Positions 5,233 through 5,538 of a stretch of DNA of 5,538 bases are shown here, piece after piece (position 1 is the first letter of the stretch; each line of letters starts with the position of its first letter). The translations under genes were made by a program, and so were the position numbers. The DNA comes from Deltaproteobacteria bacterium (GTDB taxonomy: Bacteria > Desulfobacterota > Desulfobacteria > Desulfobacterales > ETH-SRB1): NCBI GenBank assembly GCA_030611115.1, contig JAUWQK010000106.1, forward strand, positions 1-5,538. Reading direction: 5' to 3'. The notes below the pieces were generated by a model that was not told the origin of the DNA, did not search any database, and was given only the letters and a program-made list of their open reading frames with translations.

Positions 5233-5291
5233 CAATGTATCTGAGTAAACAGATGTCAGCTAATGCGCTAATCAAGACGCGACCCCGAGCC
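5233..5291. repeat. Direct repeat, right copy (59 bp)
   Basis: Right-hand partner of the repeat at 4131-4189, offset by 1,102 bp, with the five differences confined to the ends. It separates the minus-strand GNAT module from the plus-strand AbiEi-type gene. On the minus strand it encodes the extreme N-terminus of the doubtful ORF; a coding role for the repeat itself seems unlikely because the left copy has a stop in the same frame. Confidence 0.9.
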
Positions 5292-5313
5292 AGCACAGAT
5301 TCCCCTTGAGTTT

Positions 5314-5342
5314 TTGGCTGAAATCAGACATATTGTTACCAT
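5314..5342 (+). promoter_or_regulatory. Candidate promoter of the AbiEi-type gene
   Basis: TTGGCT (5314-5319) and TACCAT (5337-5342), each matching four of six consensus bases, are separated by 17 bp. Transcription would begin about 13 bases before the ribosome-binding site GAGGAG (5355-5360). AbiEi-family antitoxins usually repress their own promoter, so an operator may overlap this stretch; no convincing inverted repeat was found. Confidence 0.3.
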
Positions 5343-5367
5343 TTGAAAACTAGTGAGGAGTTTTTGT

Positions 5368-5538
5368 GTGGATCCGAAAATGAAAAAACGACCTGAAGAA
5401 ATTTTCCGCAAGCACGGTGGCCGGCTTCGAATGAGCGAGGCCATCAAACACGGCATCACACGCTATATGCTCTATTCGCTGAGGGACAAGGACGTCATTG
5501 AGCAAGTGAGCAGAGGTATCTATCGGCTGGTGGAACTG
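5368..5538 (+). CDS. AbiEi-type antitoxin / transcriptional regulator, N-terminal part
   Basis: Only the first 57 residues are in the window. The start is the GTG at 5368, seven bases after GAGGAG (5355-5360); the ATG at 5380 is in frame but worse placed. The visible part is the winged helix-turn-helix of AbiEi antitoxins: EEIFRKHGGRLRMSEAI (10-26), GITRYMLYSLRDKDVI (29-44) as the second and recognition helices, and the wing EQVSRGIYRLVEL (45-57). The sequence of helix, Arg/Gly-rich turn, and RGIYR wing is characteristic of the family. In type IV AbiE systems this protein represses the operon and counteracts the nucleotidyltransferase toxin AbiEii, expected directly downstream. The coding sequence is visibly richer in G+C than the genes to the left, suggesting separate acquisition. 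A solitary regulator of the same fold is the alternative. Confidence 0.8.
   Translation, partial: MDPKMKKRPEEIFRKHGGRLRMSEAIKHGITRYMLYSLRDKDVIEQVSRGIYRLVEL

Noticed and set aside
4131..5291. Integron attC sites as explanation for the direct repeats
   Set aside because: No RYYYAAC/GTTRRRY core pair and no attC-like paired arms are visible in either copy.
4131..5291. CRISPR array
   Set aside because: Only two full repeat copies, 1.1 kb apart with genes between them, plus one partial copy; no regular spacers.
5268..5459. 63-residue minus-strand open frame at the right end
   Set aside because: It is antisense to the AbiEi-type gene and runs through the repeat. No ribosome-binding site was seen.

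Overview
The window looks like chromosomal DNA of an anaerobic bacterium. My best guess is a sulfate-reducing Desulfobacterota (Desulfobacterales-like). The reasons are a small, very acidic 2[4Fe-4S] ferredoxin as a free-standing gene, a LarA-type (nickel-pincer racemase superfamily) protein, AT-rich coding sequence, and wide intergenic gaps full of short repeats. This taxonomic placement is inference; there is no rRNA or lineage-specific marker.

Left half (1-1807): an uncharacterised 331-residue cytoplasmic protein (101-1096) is followed by a 115-bp palindromic element built from heptamers NNTTAGC / GCTAANN (1121-1235). Next comes a monocistronic ferredoxin gene (1443-1631) with its own candidate promoter, a short palindrome in its leader, a good ribosome-binding site and a clear rho-independent terminator (1668-1692).

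Middle (1808-3837): a LarA-domain protein of 428 residues and an Ogt-type O6-alkylguanine-DNA alkyltransferase of 189 residues lie on the + strand. Between them is a hairpin-forming repeat (3069-3237) whose left arm encodes the last eight residues of the LarA-like protein. A related copy lies over the 3' end of the alkyltransferase gene (3819-3868).

Right half (3838-5538): this is an accessory, defence-type region. A GNAT acetyltransferase of the toxin-like kind is encoded on the minus strand (4202-4744). It is preceded by a 59-residue TTG-initiated gene (4749-4928) with a strong Shine-Dalgarno, which I read as its partner or antitoxin. The pair, with a doubtful upstream ORF, sits between two 59-bp direct repeats (4131-4189 and 5233-5291, 54/59 identical with a 38-bp perfect core). 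A third, partial copy overlaps the 3' end of the GNAT gene. The 1.1-kb block therefore looks like a cassette. Right of it, in the opposite direction and visibly richer in G+C, starts an AbiEi-type winged-helix antitoxin (5368 onward, cut by the window end). Its toxin partner would be expected just outside.

The most interesting overall pattern is that three unrelated genes (LarA-like, ogt, GNAT) all have their last codons and stop inside repeat sequence, and that a small toxin-antitoxin-like module is bracketed by long direct repeats without any visible transposase or integrase.
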